Source: JAFGSG01 sp964626055 (GTDB taxonomy: Bacteria > Spirochaetota > UBA4802 > JAFGDQ01). From it: a stretch of 64,000 nt of DNA. A program made the position numbers and the translations under genes. Numbering within the stretch: position 1 is the stretch's first letter; each line of letters starts with the position of its first letter. Under the pieces are notes generated by a model. That model worked only from the letters and a program-made list of their open reading frames with translations, did not search any database and had not been told where the DNA came from. The stretch lies in assembly GCA_964626055.1 (NCBI GenBank), contig CAZVDF010000005.1:1-64000 (forward strand). The letters are read 5' to 3'. Below are positions 1 to 9,068 of the stretch, piece after piece.

Positions 1-58
1 CCGAAGGTGGCGGCCGGTACGTCAGTACCGGGGGCTTGCCCCGGGGAATTTTATTGAA
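1..58 (+). repeat. Partial copy of a palindromic intergenic repeat
   Basis: The first 58 bases match 52379-52436 with a single mismatch. They contain two hairpins: CCGGTAC/GTACCGG around a GTCA loop, and CCGGGG/CCCCGG around GCTTG. The other copy is a longer nested palindrome (52279-52439), so this one probably continues to the left of the window. It sits immediately upstream of gapA. No reading frame is apparent in it. Confidence 0.85.
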
Positions 59-85
59 AAATAACATTAATAAAGGGGTTATACT

Positions 86-1144
86 ATGAGCATTAAAATA
101 GGCATTAATGGGTTTGGAAGAATAGGCAGGTTGGTTTTCAACGCGCTTGTTGAACAAAATCTTCTGGGCAAAGGATTCGATGTTGTCGGTGTTGTCGATG
201 TTAGCACCGACGCGAAATATTTTGCATATCAATTGAAGTATGATTCCGTGCACGGTCGGTCTAAAGGCGAGCTGAAAACGGAAAAAAGCGGCCCTTCTGT
301 TGCGGAAGACGATGTACTTGTTGTGAACGGCAATAAAATAAAGTGCATAGCCGCGACAAAGGAACCGTCCCAGCTCCCATGGAAAAACCTTGGCGTGGAT
401 TACGTCATAGAATCGACCGGATTGTTTACTGAATCCGAAAAGGCTAAAGGCCATCTCGACGCAGGAGCCAAGAAAGTGATTATTTCCGCCCCGGGCAAGG
501 GCGATGTTAAAACAATCGTTATGGGGGTCAATGAAAAGGAATATGACCCTGCAAAACATAATATAGTATCAAATGCTTCATGTACGACAAATTGTCTCGC
601 TCCTGTTGTATATGTAATCTTAAAAGAGGGCATTGGAATAGAAACAGGGCTTATGACCACGATTCATGCTTATACGGCTACGCAGAAAACCGTTGACGGT
701 CCTTCCAAAAAAGACTGGCGCGGAGGAAGGGCTGCAGCGATCAATATCATTCCATCGACCACCGGAGCGGCAAAAGCTGTCGGAGAAGTTCTTCCGGCAA
801 CCAAAGGCAAACTCACAGGAATGTCTTTCAGGGTACCCACTGCCGATGTCTCGGTAGTCGATCTGGTTTTCAGGACGGCAAAAGACACATCGATAGAGGA
901 AATCGATTCTCTGATGAAAAAAGCCAGCGAGACTTACCTGAAAGGGATTCTCGGTTACGCTAACGAAGAGCTGGTTTCCACCGATTTCATACATGATAAA
1001 AGATCGTCCATTTATGATTCACTTGCCACCCTGCAGAATAATTTAAAAGGCGAAAAGAGATTTTTTAAAGTCGTATCATGGTATGATAACGAGTGGGGAT
1101 ATTCGAACAGAGTGGTCGATCTGTTAAAATATATGACCAGGTAG
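86..1144 (+). CDS. gapA: Glyceraldehyde-3-phosphate dehydrogenase
   Basis: This enzyme converts glyceraldehyde 3-phosphate, NAD and phosphate to 1,3-bisphosphoglycerate in cytoplasmic glycolysis. The N-terminal Rossmann motif GINGFGRIGRL is at residues 6-16. The catalytic motif SNASCTTNC has Cys166, and His194 lies in TTIHAYTATQ. An Asp after the second strand (VVDVS, near residue 38) fits NAD rather than NADP use. At 352 residues it is slightly longer than the usual 330-340. The ATG has an AAGGGG ribosome site about eight bases upstream. The next gene on the same strand is tpiA, 227 bases away; the pgk gene often found between the two is absent here. Confidence 0.97.
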   Translation: MSIKIGINGFGRIGRLVFNALVEQNLLGKGFDVVGVVDVSTDAKYFAYQLKYDSVHGRSKGELKTEKSGPSVAEDDVLVVNGNKIKCIAATKEPSQLPWKNLGVDYVIESTGLFTESEKAKGHLDAGAKKVIISAPGKGDVKTIVMGVNEKEYDPAKHNIVSNASCTTNCLAPVVYVILKEGIGIETGLMTTIHAYTATQKTVDGPSKKDWRGGRAAAINIIPSTTGAAKAVGEVLPATKGKLTGMSFRVPTADVSVVDLVFRTAKDTSIEEIDSLMKKASETYLKGILGYANEELVSTDFIHDKRSSIYDSLATLQNNLKGEKRFFKVVSWYDNEWGYSNRVVDLLKYMTR

Positions 1145-1371
1145 TTGTTGAAATTCCGCGTTTTTATTGCCGGAACATGAATTATCCGCCGGGAGCTGAG
1201 TAAAACTGCGAAAACATACAGAGACATATATTTTACGCATATATTTTAAGAAGACGCGGGGGTAACTTATATCTTCGTGTCTTTCTGACTTTATGGTTAA
1301 TGATTTGCTGGAAGTCGTCAACAAATAATTATTCGTCAGAAGTTTTTGACTATTACTAATCGGAGGCTGTC

Positions 1372-2133
1372 ATGACTAGAAGACAGATTTTTGCCGGAAA
1401 CTGGAAGATGTATAAAACATATAACGAGGCAGTGGAATTAATTGAGGGCATTATAAAAGGACTTGGAAACACAGGCAATAAAGAAGTAGTCGTATTTCCG
1501 CCGGCTGTGTATTTAAGGGACCTGCTATCGTTATGTAAAAAATCAAAGATAGATGTCGGGATACAGAACATTCATTATGAGAAAGAAGGCGCGTTTACCG
1601 GCGAGATCTCGCCTGTAATGGCTAAGGATACCGGGGTAAGATACGCTTTAATCGGGCATTCGGAAAGAAGGCATATCTTCCATGAATCTAACGATGACGT
1701 GAACAAAAAGGTGAAGGCTGCGCTCGCGGCCGGGCTGGAGCCGGTCGTATGCGTCGGGGAATTGCTGGAAGAACGAGAAGCCGGGAAGTCCGAGGATGTA
1801 GTCAAACAGCAACTGGAGTCCGCTTTCAGTGATATCGATGCAAAATTCATGTCCGGGATTATAATCGCGTATGAACCTGTATGGGCGATAGGTACCGGTA
1901 AAGTAGCAACTCCGGAAATAGCAGATTCCATGCATAAGTCCATTAGAAGAATAATTTCTAAAAAATATGATGGCAAAACTGCGGAAGGAATATCTATCCT
2001 GTACGGCGGATCCGTAAAGCCGGAAAATATTGCCGAATTATACGCCAAGGATAACATAGACGGAGTTCTTGTCGGAGGTGCAAGCCTTAAAACTAATTCT
2101 TTTCTTGACATTATTCATGTCTCCAATAAATAA
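1372..2133 (+). CDS. tpiA: Triosephosphate isomerase
   Basis: This enzyme interconverts dihydroxyacetone phosphate and glyceraldehyde 3-phosphate. The 253-residue protein is full length and carries all catalytic residues: Lys12 in GNWKMYK, His96 in ALIGHSERR and Glu168 in AYEPVWAIGTGK. The C-terminal phosphate-binding GGSVKPENI and GVLVGGASL motifs are also present. A good ribosome site (CGGAGG) lies a few bases before the ATG. The 227-base gap to gapA holds only a weak imperfect hairpin and no gene. secG follows at once, so tpiA and secG are probably co-transcribed, as in many bacteria. Confidence 0.97.
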   Translation: MTRRQIFAGNWKMYKTYNEAVELIEGIIKGLGNTGNKEVVVFPPAVYLRDLLSLCKKSKIDVGIQNIHYEKEGAFTGEISPVMAKDTGVRYALIGHSERRHIFHESNDDVNKKVKAALAAGLEPVVCVGELLEEREAGKSEDVVKQQLESAFSDIDAKFMSGIIIAYEPVWAIGTGKVATPEIADSMHKSIRRIISKKYDGKTAEGISILYGGSVKPENIAELYAKDNIDGVLVGGASLKTNSFLDIIHVSNK

Positions 2134-2166
2134 TTGACATGTTCATTTTACAGGAGGTTTCATTTA

Positions 2167-2535
2167 ATGGCAGTTTTAATATCAATAGGAACAGTATTAT
2201 TTCTGATCCTGTCCGTTTTAATGGTGATTTTAATATTACTCCAATCGGATAAAAGCGCAGGGATGGGGATCCTTGGCGGGTCCAGTCAGTCTACATTCGG
2301 ATCCTCCACGGCTGACATTATTACAAAAATAACAGGAGTTATGGTGGCTATTTTTATGCTGGGTTCTCTCGGTCTTGCCGTACTTGAATCATACAGGGTT
2401 AATTCAATAGAGAAAGAATTCGGTTCAACAGCAACTGATAAATCCGAAATTGTTAAGGATAAAGCAACTGCCGGAGAAAAACCGAATACTACCACGAATA
2501 CATCCTCAGAAGGATCAGGAGAGAACAAAAAATAA
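2167..2535 (+). CDS. secG: Preprotein translocase subunit SecG
   Basis: SecG is the small accessory subunit of the SecYEG channel. The 122-residue protein has two membrane segments (about residues 3-25 and 52-72). Between them is the typical SecG loop, with a GGSSQSTFGSST stretch and an LLQSDKSAGMG turn. The charged, low-complexity C-terminal tail is poorly conserved in the family. The reading frame could open earlier at a TTG directly after the tpiA stop, but the ATG at 2167 has an AGGAGG site at the right distance and gives the standard N-terminus, so it is chosen here. Confidence 0.93.
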   Translation: MAVLISIGTVLFLILSVLMVILILLQSDKSAGMGILGGSSQSTFGSSTADIITKITGVMVAIFMLGSLGLAVLESYRVNSIEKEFGSTATDKSEIVKDKATAGEKPNTTTNTSSEGSGENKK

Positions 2536-2583
2536 ATCATTCTAGAATACAGTCTGTAAAATATAATTAAGGAGGATATCTTC

Positions 2584-2775
2584 ATGGCAAGAGTTGTATA
2601 TGTTGACGACAGTGAATGTACCGGATGCGAGCTGTGTGTTGATACACTTCCGGAAGTATTCGAGATGACTGGTGAAGGAGTCAGCCATGTCCATGATTCG
2701 AACGGTGCCGGTGAAGATAAAATTCAGGAAGTGATAGACAATTGTCCTGCCGAATGTATTCACTGGAAGGAATAG
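2584..2775 (+). CDS. Small [4Fe-4S] ferredoxin
   Basis: This 63-residue electron carrier has one cluster motif. Cys12, Cys15 and Cys18 form CxxCxxC, and Cys54 in NCPAEC is the fourth ligand; Cys58 is an extra cysteine. Only one cluster is expected, as in monocluster ferredoxins. An AGGAGG-like site precedes the ATG. It lies 48 bases after secG on the same strand and is followed by a strong terminator at 2861, so it is probably the last gene of the gapA-tpiA-secG transcript. Its redox partner cannot be told from the neighbours. Confidence 0.9.
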   Translation: MARVVYVDDSECTGCELCVDTLPEVFEMTGEGVSHVHDSNGAGEDKIQEVIDNCPAECIHWKE

Positions 2776-2860
2776 TTACTATTTAAAGCGTCGCCCGGCA
2801 ACTCATTTAAGGAGAATTCGATCCGCATTAAGGAAATTCAAAAAGTACGTATAGAATAAT

Positions 2861-2903
2861 AAAGCGCAATTTCTTTTCGGAGAAGAGAGATTGCGCTTTT
2901 TTT
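2861..2903 (+). terminator. Rho-independent terminator after the ferredoxin gene
   Basis: A 10-bp perfect stem (AAAGCGCAAT at 2861-2870, ATTGCGCTTT at 2890-2899) has an inner short stem and ends in a T run to 2903. It closes the gapA-tpiA-secG-ferredoxin group. Confidence 0.88.
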
Positions 2904-3023
2904 GAGAAACCTTGTTAATCGTTATTTTTTAAGTTACGCGATGCGCGGCTTCTCCGCATAAAAAACGGTTTTATGGATTGTGCAGTAAGCAGCTCGCGAC
3001 GTTAAAAATTTTTTTTGGACATC

Positions 3024-4538
3024 ATGAAAAATACTATATTTGAAGCAATAGCCATCTCTATCCTTTTGTTTTCTAATTTGATTTTTATTAATTATGCATA
3101 TTCCGAGGAAAATTTGATCAGGCTTCCGGTTTTTTCCGAAGACAGCACGAACGGAGATATAGATACAAAAAGAAATTCAGAACAAGAAAATAAATCGAAA
3201 AATATTAACCTGGATCTGCAGGGATTATACGGTATCCAGTATAACCAGATGTTTTCGGGTTTCAGTTTATCCCAGGAAAGGGATAGATTAGTGTATCTCC
3301 TGACTTCAAAGTTTAACAGATCGGGTGATTTCGGTTATAATGACAAGATATATTTAAATTCGGGTTTTTACGAAAATAATGCAGGTTTGACCGTTAACTG
3401 GAATTGGACCGATGCGAAACTCATTGTTGAAGGCGAAGCCGACAACGGTTCAAGAGGTATGTTTAATAATGACGTATACAGCCGGGAAGAAACAGGCAAT
3501 AATAAACTGTCGGCGAAAACAATTTATAAACTGAGCGACTCAACAGAAGTATTTTTTTCATTCGGAGGAGCGTATTATAAGCACAGCCTTATTGCAATTA
3601 AATCTGAAGAATTTGCAAAGAGCAGAGTGCTCCAGGGTGATTTTAAGGCCGGCGGCGAGTATGTCTGGTCCGCGTCCAACAGAATGAGGCTGAATGCAGG
3701 CCTTCTTTACTACGACTATGTACCGCATGAGACAGAAAACGACAGGCATTTCAGATGCGAGATTATTGATGATTTTAACTTCAGCAGAAATCTCGGAGTG
3801 AGTATCGGGATCGGTTATGTTAATAATAAAGATGAAAACGATCCGAAGTTCCCTGTCCCCTTAAGCGCCAGCCTTTCGCTTAAGGAGTTCAAATATTTTT
3901 CCGCGATTATAGCGTATAAATATGATATTCTCCCATTCCAGCCGGAAATATTTTATCTGAAGCAAAAATATATTAATCCGAACTATGAACTTCCGCCCGC
4001 AACGATCCATTCAGGTGAATTGAAAGCAGACTCGAAGATAAACAGTGTTTTAAATATTAAAGGAAGTTTCAGGATCGAGAAAAATAATAATTATTATAAT
4101 TATTTCCCGACCAGAGGGAATGTATTAAGCGCTGAAACAATTGAAACGGTAACCTGTAATCCCGGACTCGAAGCTAACTTTGCTTTTAATAATAAAATCT
4201 GGGAGATCGCACTTGGATATAATTATTTTTATTCCGATGCGCAGAAAAATATTACATACATGCCCAACCATGAGGCAAATCTTGCAATAAGATACAACGG
4301 GAAAGCATGGAAGTTCGAATGGGATAACAGGCTGAGAGGAGAGGTATATGCCGACCCCGAGACAGATGAGACTCTCCCTGCGGCATTGATCGGCTCCTTG
4401 GGGATACAAAGAAGAATGCTGGAAGGATCCTACCTGTATTGTAAAGTGGAGAATTTGTATAACAACAGATACAATCTGAGGAGCGGTTATCCTGAACCGG
4501 GTATATCCTTTCTGGCGGGGCTCAGGATTTTAATTTAA
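3024..4538 (+). CDS. Outer-membrane beta-barrel protein, TonB-receptor-like C-terminus, no plug
   Basis: The 504-residue protein has a signal peptide (about residues 1-27) followed by alternating amphipathic strands rich in Tyr, Asn and aromatic residues. It ends in VENLYNNRYN...YPEPGISFLAGLRILI, which resembles the last strands of TonB-dependent receptors (N-Y-x-x-Y, then YPxPG). No plug domain or TonB box is visible, and the length is short for a full receptor, so it may be a plug-less barrel or porin-like protein. The frame could open at a TTG (3015), but the ATG at 3024 gives a clean signal peptide. It stands alone between a terminator and bamA. The transported substrate is unknown. Confidence 0.7.
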   Translation: MKNTIFEAIAISILLFSNLIFINYAYSEENLIRLPVFSEDSTNGDIDTKRNSEQENKSKNINLDLQGLYGIQYNQMFSGFSLSQERDRLVYLLTSKFNRSGDFGYNDKIYLNSGFYENNAGLTVNWNWTDAKLIVEGEADNGSRGMFNNDVYSREETGNNKLSAKTIYKLSDSTEVFFSFGGAYYKHSLIAIKSEEFAKSRVLQGDFKAGGEYVWSASNRMRLNAGLLYYDYVPHETENDRHFRCEIIDDFNFSRNLGVSIGIGYVNNKDENDPKFPVPLSASLSLKEFKYFSAIIAYKYDILPFQPEIFYLKQKYINPNYELPPATIHSGELKADSKINSVLNIKGSFRIEKNNNYYNYFPTRGNVLSAETIETVTCNPGLEANFAFNNKIWEIALGYNYFYSDAQKNITYMPNHEANLAIRYNGKAWKFEWDNRLRGEVYADPETDETLPAALIGSLGIQRRMLEGSYLYCKVENLYNNRYNLRSGYPEPGISFLAGLRILI

Positions 4539-4654
4539 TTTTCTTTAACCGATATATTTGTTTTTTCAATTTCAGGTGCGTCCCGAAATTTCATTTGCCG
4601 GAATAACTCATTTTTAACTGCAGGCCATCCTTTTTAAATAAGCAATATATTTTC

Positions 4655-4683
4655 TTGACATTAGCCGGTATGTAAAGTAAAGA
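4655..4683 (+). promoter_or_regulatory. Candidate sigma-70 promoter of bamA
   Basis: TTGACA at 4655-4660 is separated by 17 bases from TAAAGA at 4678-4683. The -35 is perfect and the -10 is only fair. It lies 113 bases before the bamA start and would drive bamA and the genes behind it. Confidence 0.5.
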
Positions 4684-4795
4684 GAGCAGAAAAAATATCG
4701 GACAGCCGCATAATTTGCAGGTTCTTAACTATTATTAATTAATTGTTAATGGATGATAGTCAAAGATGTTCGGGAACGAGGTTGAATTACAGTAG

Positions 4796-7333
4796 ATGAA
4801 AAAAGCTTTTATATATTTTTTCCTGGCCGGCTTCCTTTTAATATTTAACGGGGGATTTTCCGCTCCGTCAAAATATGAAGGCATGATTATCAGAAAAGTT
4901 GAATTTGCCGGATTAAAAAATGTCGATGCGGATGATTTGCTAATCGAGCTGGAAAAAACCGATATTTATAAAGGATTTCCGCTAAAAGCCGGCGAGGTCA
5001 GAAAGGCGATTAAGCTGGTATTTGACAAGGGGCAGTTTGAAGATGTTTCGGTCGAAGTTGAAGAATTTCAGGACGGAGTGCAATTAAGATTTGTTTGCAA
5101 AGAAAGACCTCTTATTTCAAAAATTGCCTTTAAGGGCGTAAAAGAGAAAAGCAACATCGATCTGGAAAATCTTATTCCCGTCAAGGAAGGCGAAGTATTG
5201 AAGCTGGATGTTCTTGAAAACAGCATTAAACTGATCAAAAACAAATATAAGGAAGAAGGATTTTATAATGCCGTTATTAATTATAAATTGAACAGAAATG
5301 AAAAAAAGAATACGGTTGAAGTGACATTCATCGTTGACGAAGGAGAAGAAATTAAAGTTGAGAAGGTCTCAATACTCGGTGCGAAGAAAATAAGGGCGGA
5401 TAAAATCGCCGGCATTATGGAAACGAAGGAAGCCGGTTTTACAAACGACGGCAAATTCAATAAAGATGTATACGAACAGGATAAAGGAAAGATAATTGCA
5501 TATATCAAAGAGTATGGGTATATCGACGCGCAGATAATAGAAGATAAAGTCGAGTATGAATGGAAAGACCCGGAAGAAGAAAAAAACAGGGCCATCTATA
5601 TTACCGTTAAAATCGTAGAAGGCGAAAAATATTATTTTGATAAATATACCATAGCCGGAAATAAAGTTTTTGATACGAAGACATTGATGTCAAAATTTCA
5701 ACTGGAGGAAACAGGGGAGGAGTTCAACAATACTCTGTTCCAGATGGACCGGCAGTCTATAAGTTTTATCTACGCTTCCAAGGGTTATATATTCGCACGG
5801 GTTACCCCGAACAGGACAGTTGAAGAAAGAGAAGTAAAGAGTGCCGGCGGTACGGAGAAGCGTAAATTTGTCAGGATAGATTTCAAGATAGAAGAGGGAA
5901 GCCAGGCATATATAGAGAATATTATTATAAAGGGAAATAAAAAAACCAAGGATAAGGTGATCAGGAGGGAAATCATCGCCAGGGAAGGCGAGCTTTTTAA
6001 TTCGGAAACCGTGCAGATTTCAAGAGAAAAGGTTTTTAATCTGGGATTTTTCAAGCAGGTTAATTTTGACGTAAGGCCGGGCAGCAAGGAAGGATTGATG
6101 AATCTTATCGTTGACGTTGAAGAGCAGCCGAGCGGTACGATCTCGCTCGGAGGCGGATACGGCACTCAGTCTGGTTTTTCAATATTCGGCGATATTGCCG
6201 AAAACAATCTTATGGGCAACGGCCAGAGGATTGGGCTCAGGCTCCAGTATGGGCCGACCCAGACCGATATCACGCTGAGCTTTCAGGAGCCGTGGCTTCT
6301 GGATAAATATCCGCTCGGATTTTCGACCAGTATTTTTTACAGATTATATACGATTGAAACCGACTCAATGTTCAGCAATACCAATGAGGACGCCGAGTAC
6401 CAGCTGCAGAAGATCGGTTATACGCTCGGCCTGCATTACCAGTTATTTATATATTATACGATTGGAGTGATATGGACCCACGCATTTAAAACCACGTTGA
6501 ATCCGTCCGGGAACAGCACGGACGAAATATTTCTTGAGGAATCATACGGCCGGCAGACTACCAGGGCAATAGGCTATTACATAGCGCGCAACACAAAAGA
6601 CAATTATCTCAATCCCACAAGAGGGACTTTCGCAAAGATCAGAGTCGATTTTACGGGCGGCACAGTACTTCGCGGCGATGATCATTTTATTACATATACG
6701 CCTGAAACATACGCGTATTTTTCCCCTTTTAATCTTCCTTTTCTTAAGACTCATCCGTGCGTAATTGAAATCAGGGCGAACGGCACGTTCAACTCGGCTC
6801 CTTTTGATAAGGATAAGCTTGAAAAAATAAAGCCTCAAAGCAAGAACGCATGGCTTGAGACGGAAGACATGCTTTATCTGGGCGGCGCCGAGACATTGAG
6901 AGGCTGGGAGCCGTATGACGACATGTTTCCCAAGTCATGGCAGAACAGGCTGTATCATCGGATAACGTACGGCGCCGAGTTCAGGGTCCCCGTACATCCG
7001 CAAATGCTCTGGCTGGTGCTTTTTTTCGATGCAGGCTCGTTATGGACAGACAAATTCTGGGAAAAATCAAGGAAGGAAAAGAGTGAGCTCAGAGATATAA
7101 AAAACGATAAAGCCAGTAAGCAACTGTATGATATAAGGGATTTCTTTGAAGCGGATAAAATGAATTATTTTAAATATTCGTGGGGATTCGGATTCAAGAT
7201 ACAGATCCCAATGATGCCGCTCAGGTTCTGGTTCGGAAGGAAAGTGGAATGGGTCGGAAAAGACAGGGGATTTTTCCGTGAATTGAACCAGGATTTTAAT
7301 TTCCAGTTCTCTATCGGGGATTTCAGGTTTTAA
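4796..7333 (+). CDS. bamA: Outer membrane protein assembly factor BamA (Omp85)
   Basis: BamA folds and inserts beta-barrel proteins into the outer membrane. The 845-residue precursor has a signal peptide (1-22) and then five POTRA-like repeats, at about residues 27-105, 105-185, 186-278, 279-369 and 370-445. The 16-strand barrel follows, from about 446 to the end. The conserved loop-6 motif appears as GGAETLRGW, and the protein ends in Phe (FSIGDFRF), the usual outer-membrane C-terminal signal. Gene order bamA, skp-like, lpxD, lpxA is the classic envelope cluster, and the skp-like start follows the bamA stop by three bases. Confidence 0.95.
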   Translation: MKKAFIYFFLAGFLLIFNGGFSAPSKYEGMIIRKVEFAGLKNVDADDLLIELEKTDIYKGFPLKAGEVRKAIKLVFDKGQFEDVSVEVEEFQDGVQLRFVCKERPLISKIAFKGVKEKSNIDLENLIPVKEGEVLKLDVLENSIKLIKNKYKEEGFYNAVINYKLNRNEKKNTVEVTFIVDEGEEIKVEKVSILGAKKIRADKIAGIMETKEAGFTNDGKFNKDVYEQDKGKIIAYIKEYGYIDAQIIEDKVEYEWKDPEEEKNRAIYITVKIVEGEKYYFDKYTIAGNKVFDTKTLMSKFQLEETGEEFNNTLFQMDRQSISFIYASKGYIFARVTPNRTVEEREVKSAGGTEKRKFVRIDFKIEEGSQAYIENIIIKGNKKTKDKVIRREIIAREGELFNSETVQISREKVFNLGFFKQVNFDVRPGSKEGLMNLIVDVEEQPSGTISLGGGYGTQSGFSIFGDIAENNLMGNGQRIGLRLQYGPTQTDITLSFQEPWLLDKYPLGFSTSIFYRLYTIETDSMFSNTNEDAEYQLQKIGYTLGLHYQLFIYYTIGVIWTHAFKTTLNPSGNSTDEIFLEESYGRQTTRAIGYYIARNTKDNYLNPTRGTFAKIRVDFTGGTVLRGDDHFITYTPETYAYFSPFNLPFLKTHPCVIEIRANGTFNSAPFDKDKLEKIKPQSKNAWLETEDMLYLGGAETLRGWEPYDDMFPKSWQNRLYHRITYGAEFRVPVHPQMLWLVLFFDAGSLWTDKFWEKSRKEKSELRDIKNDKASKQLYDIRDFFEADKMNYFKYSWGFGFKIQIPMMPLRFWFGRKVEWVGKDRGFFRELNQDFNFQFSIGDFRF

Positions 7334-7336
7334 AAA

Positions 7337-7840
7337 ATGAAATATTTTATTTGTTTAATATTTCTTTGCATTTTGTCCTGTTCTACTATAGGCGAGAAAA
7401 AAGAAAGCGATGTGACCGGGAACCCAGCAGGCAAATTGCGTTATGTTAATCTTAATATAATATTCGAGTATTTGAGCGGCAGGGATATTGAAGCAAGAGA
7501 GCTTAAAAAACGCAGAGAGGATATTACGCGGAAAATCGATGATATATCCGCAAAGATGGAAAATTTGACCGGAGAAAAGAATAAAAATGAGCTTGCGGAA
7601 AAGCATAAACAGTACAGATCCGACCTGGCAAAGATTAAAGCCGATGAAGAACTTTTAAAAAGCAGGATATACGGACGTATAGACAGGGCGCTGGAAAGCA
7701 TTGCAAAGAGATCGGATATCGATTTTATTTTCAGTATCGGCGAGGGCGCGGTTTATGCCAAAAAGGAATACGATATGACGGAAGAACTGCTGAGAGAAAT
7801 TTTAAAACAGGCGGAAAGAAGCGTTCCTGTTGTACGGTAA
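7337..7840 (+). CDS. OmpH/Skp-like periplasmic chaperone, predicted lipoprotein
   Basis: The 167-residue protein lies between bamA and lpxD, the place of skp (ompH) in Gram-negative genomes. After a short hydrophobic leader it has a lipobox (LCILSC), so it is predicted to be lipid-anchored, which is unusual for Skp. The middle (about 50-120) is a highly charged coiled coil of the Skp tentacle type. The N-terminal LRYVNLNIIFEYL and the C-terminal DIDFIFSIGEGAVYAKKEYDMTEELL match the OmpH body (compare the common 'vDiT..vl'). The assignment rests on context plus architecture, as sequence conservation in this family is low. Confidence 0.78.
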   Translation: MKYFICLIFLCILSCSTIGEKKESDVTGNPAGKLRYVNLNIIFEYLSGRDIEARELKKRREDITRKIDDISAKMENLTGEKNKNELAEKHKQYRSDLAKIKADEELLKSRIYGRIDRALESIAKRSDIDFIFSIGEGAVYAKKEYDMTEELLREILKQAERSVPVVR

Positions 7841-7986
7841 GATATTATATTTAAAGTCATCTTATAATTTTATATATTTAATCATTCTGTCGATTCTCAA
7901 GTGCTATTTTACTTACGAAAGTCAGTCACAATTATTAAATGAAAAATTAAAAAGAGATAAACTCTTTACCGGCAGGTACTTATTTT

Positions 7987-9006
7987 ATGAAACTTTCCCA
8001 TATTGCTCGTTTAATCGGCGGGCAGCATCATGGAGAAGACGTGAATATCGATAGGATCGGCAGCCTGGATGCCGATTTTAAAAATGCAATACTTTACGTA
8101 GAAAATGCAAAATATCTCGCGAAAGCAATGTCAAAAAATCCATGCGCTCTTGTAATTCCCGGAGGGCTTGACACCGGGGGCGTACCATTTATTGAAGTTG
8201 AAGATCCGAAGCTTGCTTTTATCAAACTGCTTGAAATATTCAATCCCGAAAGTGTAAAACCTGAAAAATCTTATATAGATGAACACGCGGTAATCGGCAG
8301 GAAGGTTCATTTGCATTCCGACATTACGGTTATGGCCGGTGCAGTTATAATGGACGGCGTCAGAATTGAGGCAGGCAGCGTCATATTCCCGAATTGCGTT
8401 CTTGAAAATGACTGTGCTGTCGGTGCAGGCACGGTGCTTTATTCGGGCGTTATTGTTAGAGAAAGATGCGTCATCGGAAATAAATGCATTATTCATCCCG
8501 GTACAGTCATCGGCGCGGACGGATACGGATACTATGAAAAGGGTGATAAGATATTCAAGATACCGCAGATCGGCATTGTGAAGTTAGGCGACAGGGTCGA
8601 AATAGGAGCCAACTGCACTATCGACAGAGCGACGGTGGATAAGACTGAGATAGGGAATGACACAAAAATTGACAATATGGTGCATATCGCGCATAATGTC
8701 AGGATCGGCGAGAGATGCATAATTACCGCGCAGGCAGGAATTTCTGGATCCGTTACGGTAGGCAATCATGTTATTATCCTCGGCCAGGCAGGCATTTCGG
8801 ATCATATTACAATTGCTGACAATACAATCATAATGCCGCAGAGCGGAATTCATAATGACATAAAGAAGAGCGATGTTGTATTCGGAACCCCGGCCAGGCC
8901 CGTTAAAGAGCATCACAGGATTCACGCAGCGCTTAAATATCTGCCGGATATTTTGAAAAGATTGAAACATCTTGAAGATATTATTGGGAAAAAACCTGAA
9001 AAATAA
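7987..9006 (+). CDS. lpxD: UDP-3-O-(3-hydroxyacyl)glucosamine N-acyltransferase
   Basis: LpxD performs the third step of lipid A synthesis, transferring a hydroxyacyl chain from ACP to the 2-amino group of UDP-3-O-acyl-glucosamine. The 339-residue protein has the N-terminal uridine-binding domain (1-95), a left-handed beta helix of hexapeptide repeats (about 98-310) and a short C-terminal helix. Family motifs GADGYGYYEKGDKIFKIPQ and MVHIAHNVRIG are present; His236 in the latter is the expected catalytic base. It starts 146 bases after the skp-like gene. A 74-residue frame overlapping the start (7830-8054) is not a gene. Confidence 0.95.
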   Translation: MKLSHIARLIGGQHHGEDVNIDRIGSLDADFKNAILYVENAKYLAKAMSKNPCALVIPGGLDTGGVPFIEVEDPKLAFIKLLEIFNPESVKPEKSYIDEHAVIGRKVHLHSDITVMAGAVIMDGVRIEAGSVIFPNCVLENDCAVGAGTVLYSGVIVRERCVIGNKCIIHPGTVIGADGYGYYEKGDKIFKIPQIGIVKLGDRVEIGANCTIDRATVDKTEIGNDTKIDNMVHIAHNVRIGERCIITAQAGISGSVTVGNHVIILGQAGISDHITIADNTIIMPQSGIHNDIKKSDVVFGTPARPVKEHHRIHAALKYLPDILKRLKHLEDIIGKKPEK

Positions 9007-9068
9007 TAAAAGACAATGCAATGTGCGACTTTTTTTGCAGGATAAAATAGAACGGAGAATAATTCGGG

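Noticed and set aside
1145..1371. Remnant of pgk between gapA and tpiA
   Set aside because: No frame or motif of phosphoglycerate kinase is visible.
7830..8054. 74-residue open frame between the skp-like gene and lpxD
   Set aside because: It overlaps the lpxD start in another frame and lacks a sensible start or motif.
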